Below the pieces are notes generated by a model, which worked only from the letters and a program-made list of their open reading frames with translations, was not told the origin of the DNA and did no database searches. A DNA stretch of 64,000 nucleotides from Dyadobacter soli (GTDB lineage Bacteria; Bacteroidota; Bacteroidia; Cytophagales; Spirosomataceae): positions 124,001 to 188,000 of the forward strand of contig NZ_FNAN01000020.1 of the NCBI RefSeq assembly GCF_900101885.1, in the 5' to 3' direction. Shown here piece by piece: positions 62,851-64,000 of this stretch. How positions within the stretch are numbered: position 1 is the first letter of the stretch; each line of letters opens with the position of its first letter. Position numbers and translations under genes: made by a program.

Positions 62851-63600
62851 ATGGACGACCCTGTAATTGATAACCTGACCCACATCCTGGACCGAATAGC
62901 CAGCGCCTGCAAAGCAAGCGGCCGGCCGGCGGACTCGGTAAAACTGTTGCTGGCCACCAAGACCGTACCTGCCGACCGGATCAAAACGGCGCTTTTGGCC
63001 GGACAGACTTTGATAGGAGAAAATAAGGTTCAGGAAATCAGGGATAAGTACGAGGTGCTGCAAAGCATCCCGCATCAAACTCACTATATCGGGCATTTGC
63101 AGACCAATAAAATTAAGGATGTACTTAAATATAATGTGAGCTGCATCCAGTCGCTCGACCGTATTGACCTGGCTGAAAAACTTGAACAGCGGCTCGCATT
63201 AGAAGGCAGGCATATGGATGTGTTCATTCAGGTAAATACCTCTTTCGAGGATAGCAAGTTCGGGGTCGCGCCGGAAGAAGCGCTCAACCTGATCAGGCAA
63301 GTGGCCCTGTGCGAACACCTGCACATCAAGGGCCTGATGACGATTGGTCTGTTTAGTGCTGACAACGAGCAGGTACGAAAGTGCTTCCGATTATTGAAAG
63401 GCATTCAATTACAGATTAACAGTGAAAATATAGCCGGGGTCGAGATGACGGATCTCTCGATGGGCATGAGTGGTGATCTGGAAATAGCCATCCAGGAAGG
63501 GGCAACGATCGTACGGGTGGGTACGGCCATATTTGGTCAGCGGATCTATCCTGACAGCTACTATTGGAACGAAGGCCAGGACAGTCAGCAGGTGAGTTAA
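62851..63600 (+). CDS. YggS/PLPBP-family pyridoxal phosphate homeostasis protein
   Basis: A 249-residue cytoplasmic protein with the alanine-racemase-like barrel. The PLP lysine is K37 (KLLLATKTVP); IGENKVQEIRDK, HYIGHLQTNKIKDVL, IQSLDRIDLAEKL, VFIQVNTSFEDSKFGV, HIKGLMTIG, LSMGMSGDLEIAIQEGATIV and VRVGTAIFGQR follow in the canonical order. It carries PLP and buffers the free cofactor, without known catalysis. It is a complete single gene. Confidence 0.95.
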   Translation: MDDPVIDNLTHILDRIASACKASGRPADSVKLLLATKTVPADRIKTALLAGQTLIGENKVQEIRDKYEVLQSIPHQTHYIGHLQTNKIKDVLKYNVSCIQSLDRIDLAEKLEQRLALEGRHMDVFIQVNTSFEDSKFGVAPEEALNLIRQVALCEHLHIKGLMTIGLFSADNEQVRKCFRLLKGIQLQINSENIAGVEMTDLSMGMSGDLEIAIQEGATIVRVGTAIFGQRIYPDSYYWNEGQDSQQVS

Positions 63601-63654
63601 CAGGCTAAAAAGACTATCAAGTTGAAATCTGATGCAGCTGTCGGGCTGCCCGTC

Positions 63655-64000
63655 TCATTTCTTTACGGCGTAAGGTAATGAGAGATTCCCTGAAAGCACC
63701 CCGTAGACGTTATATACACCAAGCATGGGCTCCTTGCCCGTCCCATGATGATCTTCTCCGTGACTCATCTGCATGTAGCAGCTAACTGCATCAAATTTGA
63801 AATCCTTTTTGTGATGCATTCGGAATGCCGGTATTAACACCCTGATGGCTGATCCCTCCGTAATGACGTTGAAACCAGGAGAGTCGAAGTACATCGGCAT
63901 CCCAGGTGCTGTTTTGGGCAATGTTACTCCTTTGTCACCGGATTTAAATTCTTTAACGCTAAGTCCTCCCGGTACCCGTTCGTCCTTGTTGAGAACGACC
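63655..64000 (-). CDS. Hypothetical protein (partial, 5' end cut)
   Basis: The last 114 codons of a minus-strand gene whose start lies beyond the window. The visible part reads GGLSVKEFKSGDKGVTLP, YFDSPGFNVITEGSAIRVLI, then a segment with His and Met (CYMQMSHGEDHHGTGKEP) and ends in YGVLSGNLSLPYAVKK. The Met/His-rich run could bind metal, but no family is recognised. It converges on the YggS-like gene, 54 bp away. Confidence 0.65.
   Translation of the reverse strand, partial: VVLNKDERVPGGLSVKEFKSGDKGVTLPKTAPGMPMYFDSPGFNVITEGSAIRVLIPAFRMHHKKDFKFDAVSCYMQMSHGEDHHGTGKEPMLGVYNVYGVLSGNLSLPYAVKK

Noticed and set aside
63634..63649. GCAGC/GCTGC hairpin between convergent genes near the right end
   Set aside because: Only five base pairs and no T-run; too weak to call a terminator.
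1..64000. tRNA, rRNA, CRISPR arrays, insertion sequences and prophage genes
   Set aside because: I looked for cloverleaf-like, array-like and transposase/integrase patterns and saw none that I could support.

Overview
The window comes from a Bacteroidota chromosome, most likely order Cytophagales (Dyadobacter/Spirosoma-like). This is an inference from gene content: two SusC/SusD pairs, an ECF sigma/FecR/STN-SusC relay, a hybrid histidine kinase with an AraC output domain, DUF4249 and DUF4394 secreted proteins, several short Crp/Fnr regulators and one perfect Bacteroidota promoter (TTTG-N18-TACTTTTG). No rRNA, tRNA, CRISPR array, intact transposase or prophage was seen.

Layout. (1) 1-9.9 kb, minus strand: a glycan-use locus of a GH20 hexosaminidase, then an apparent operon of SusC, SusD, a phytanoyl-CoA-type dioxygenase, a FucP/NagP-type sugar permease and the start of a six-hairpin glycosidase cut by the window edge. 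(2) 10-23.2 kb: a mosaic of small accessory genes with many regulators (three Crp/Fnr, two AraC): a DUF3995 membrane protein, tautomerase, a kinase very like the streptomycin enzyme APH(3'')-I, GNAT acetyltransferase, imine-reductase-like enzyme, extended SDR, drug-efflux-type MFS, DoxX-like membrane proteins, a methyltransferase, a SnoaL-like protein and an SDR without its catalytic Tyr/Lys. (3) 23.3-32.4 kb: secreted carbohydrate enzymes, namely a retaining-type GH97, a beta-propeller protein, a sorbosone-dehydrogenase-like protein fused to cytochrome c, a GH2 enzyme and a PQQ-type sugar dehydrogenase. (4) 32.7-39.8 kb: sigma factor, FecR, STN-SusC and SusD, a self-contained surface-sensing uptake system. 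(5) 40.2-44.2 kb: an AT-richer DUF4249/TonB receptor/outer-membrane protein cassette, preceded by a structured 417-bp gap. (6) 44.7-48.3 kb: an FAD/NAD(P)-binding protein overlapping a MOSC protein, then an alpha/beta hydrolase. (7) 48.4-54.6 kb: two tandem DUF4394 proteins downstream of the hybrid kinase. (8) 54.8-59.4 kb: an MFS transporter with three glycosyltransferases of different folds. (9) 59.4-64 kb: a ferritin-like gene remnant, DUF72, DsrE-like, FMN split-barrel, DUF2024 and YggS proteins and a partial secreted protein.

How the parts may work together: regions 1, 3 and 4 look like import and periplasmic breakdown or oxidation of amino-sugar and galactose-type glycans; region 2 looks like a toxic-compound or antibiotic response zone; region 8 looks like glycoside synthesis with export. 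The observations I rate highest are the APH(3'')-like kinase beside a Crp/Fnr and an acetyltransferase gene, the dioxygenase inside a SusCD operon, the DUF4394/hybrid-kinase unit with a shared upstream 9-mer, a CRP-type box beside a regulator with a CRP-type recognition helix, the catalytically stripped SDR, and the MFS plus three-glycosyltransferase cluster. Start codons were re-chosen where a frame began at an upstream TTG or GTG; all functional calls are from reading motifs, not from database searches.
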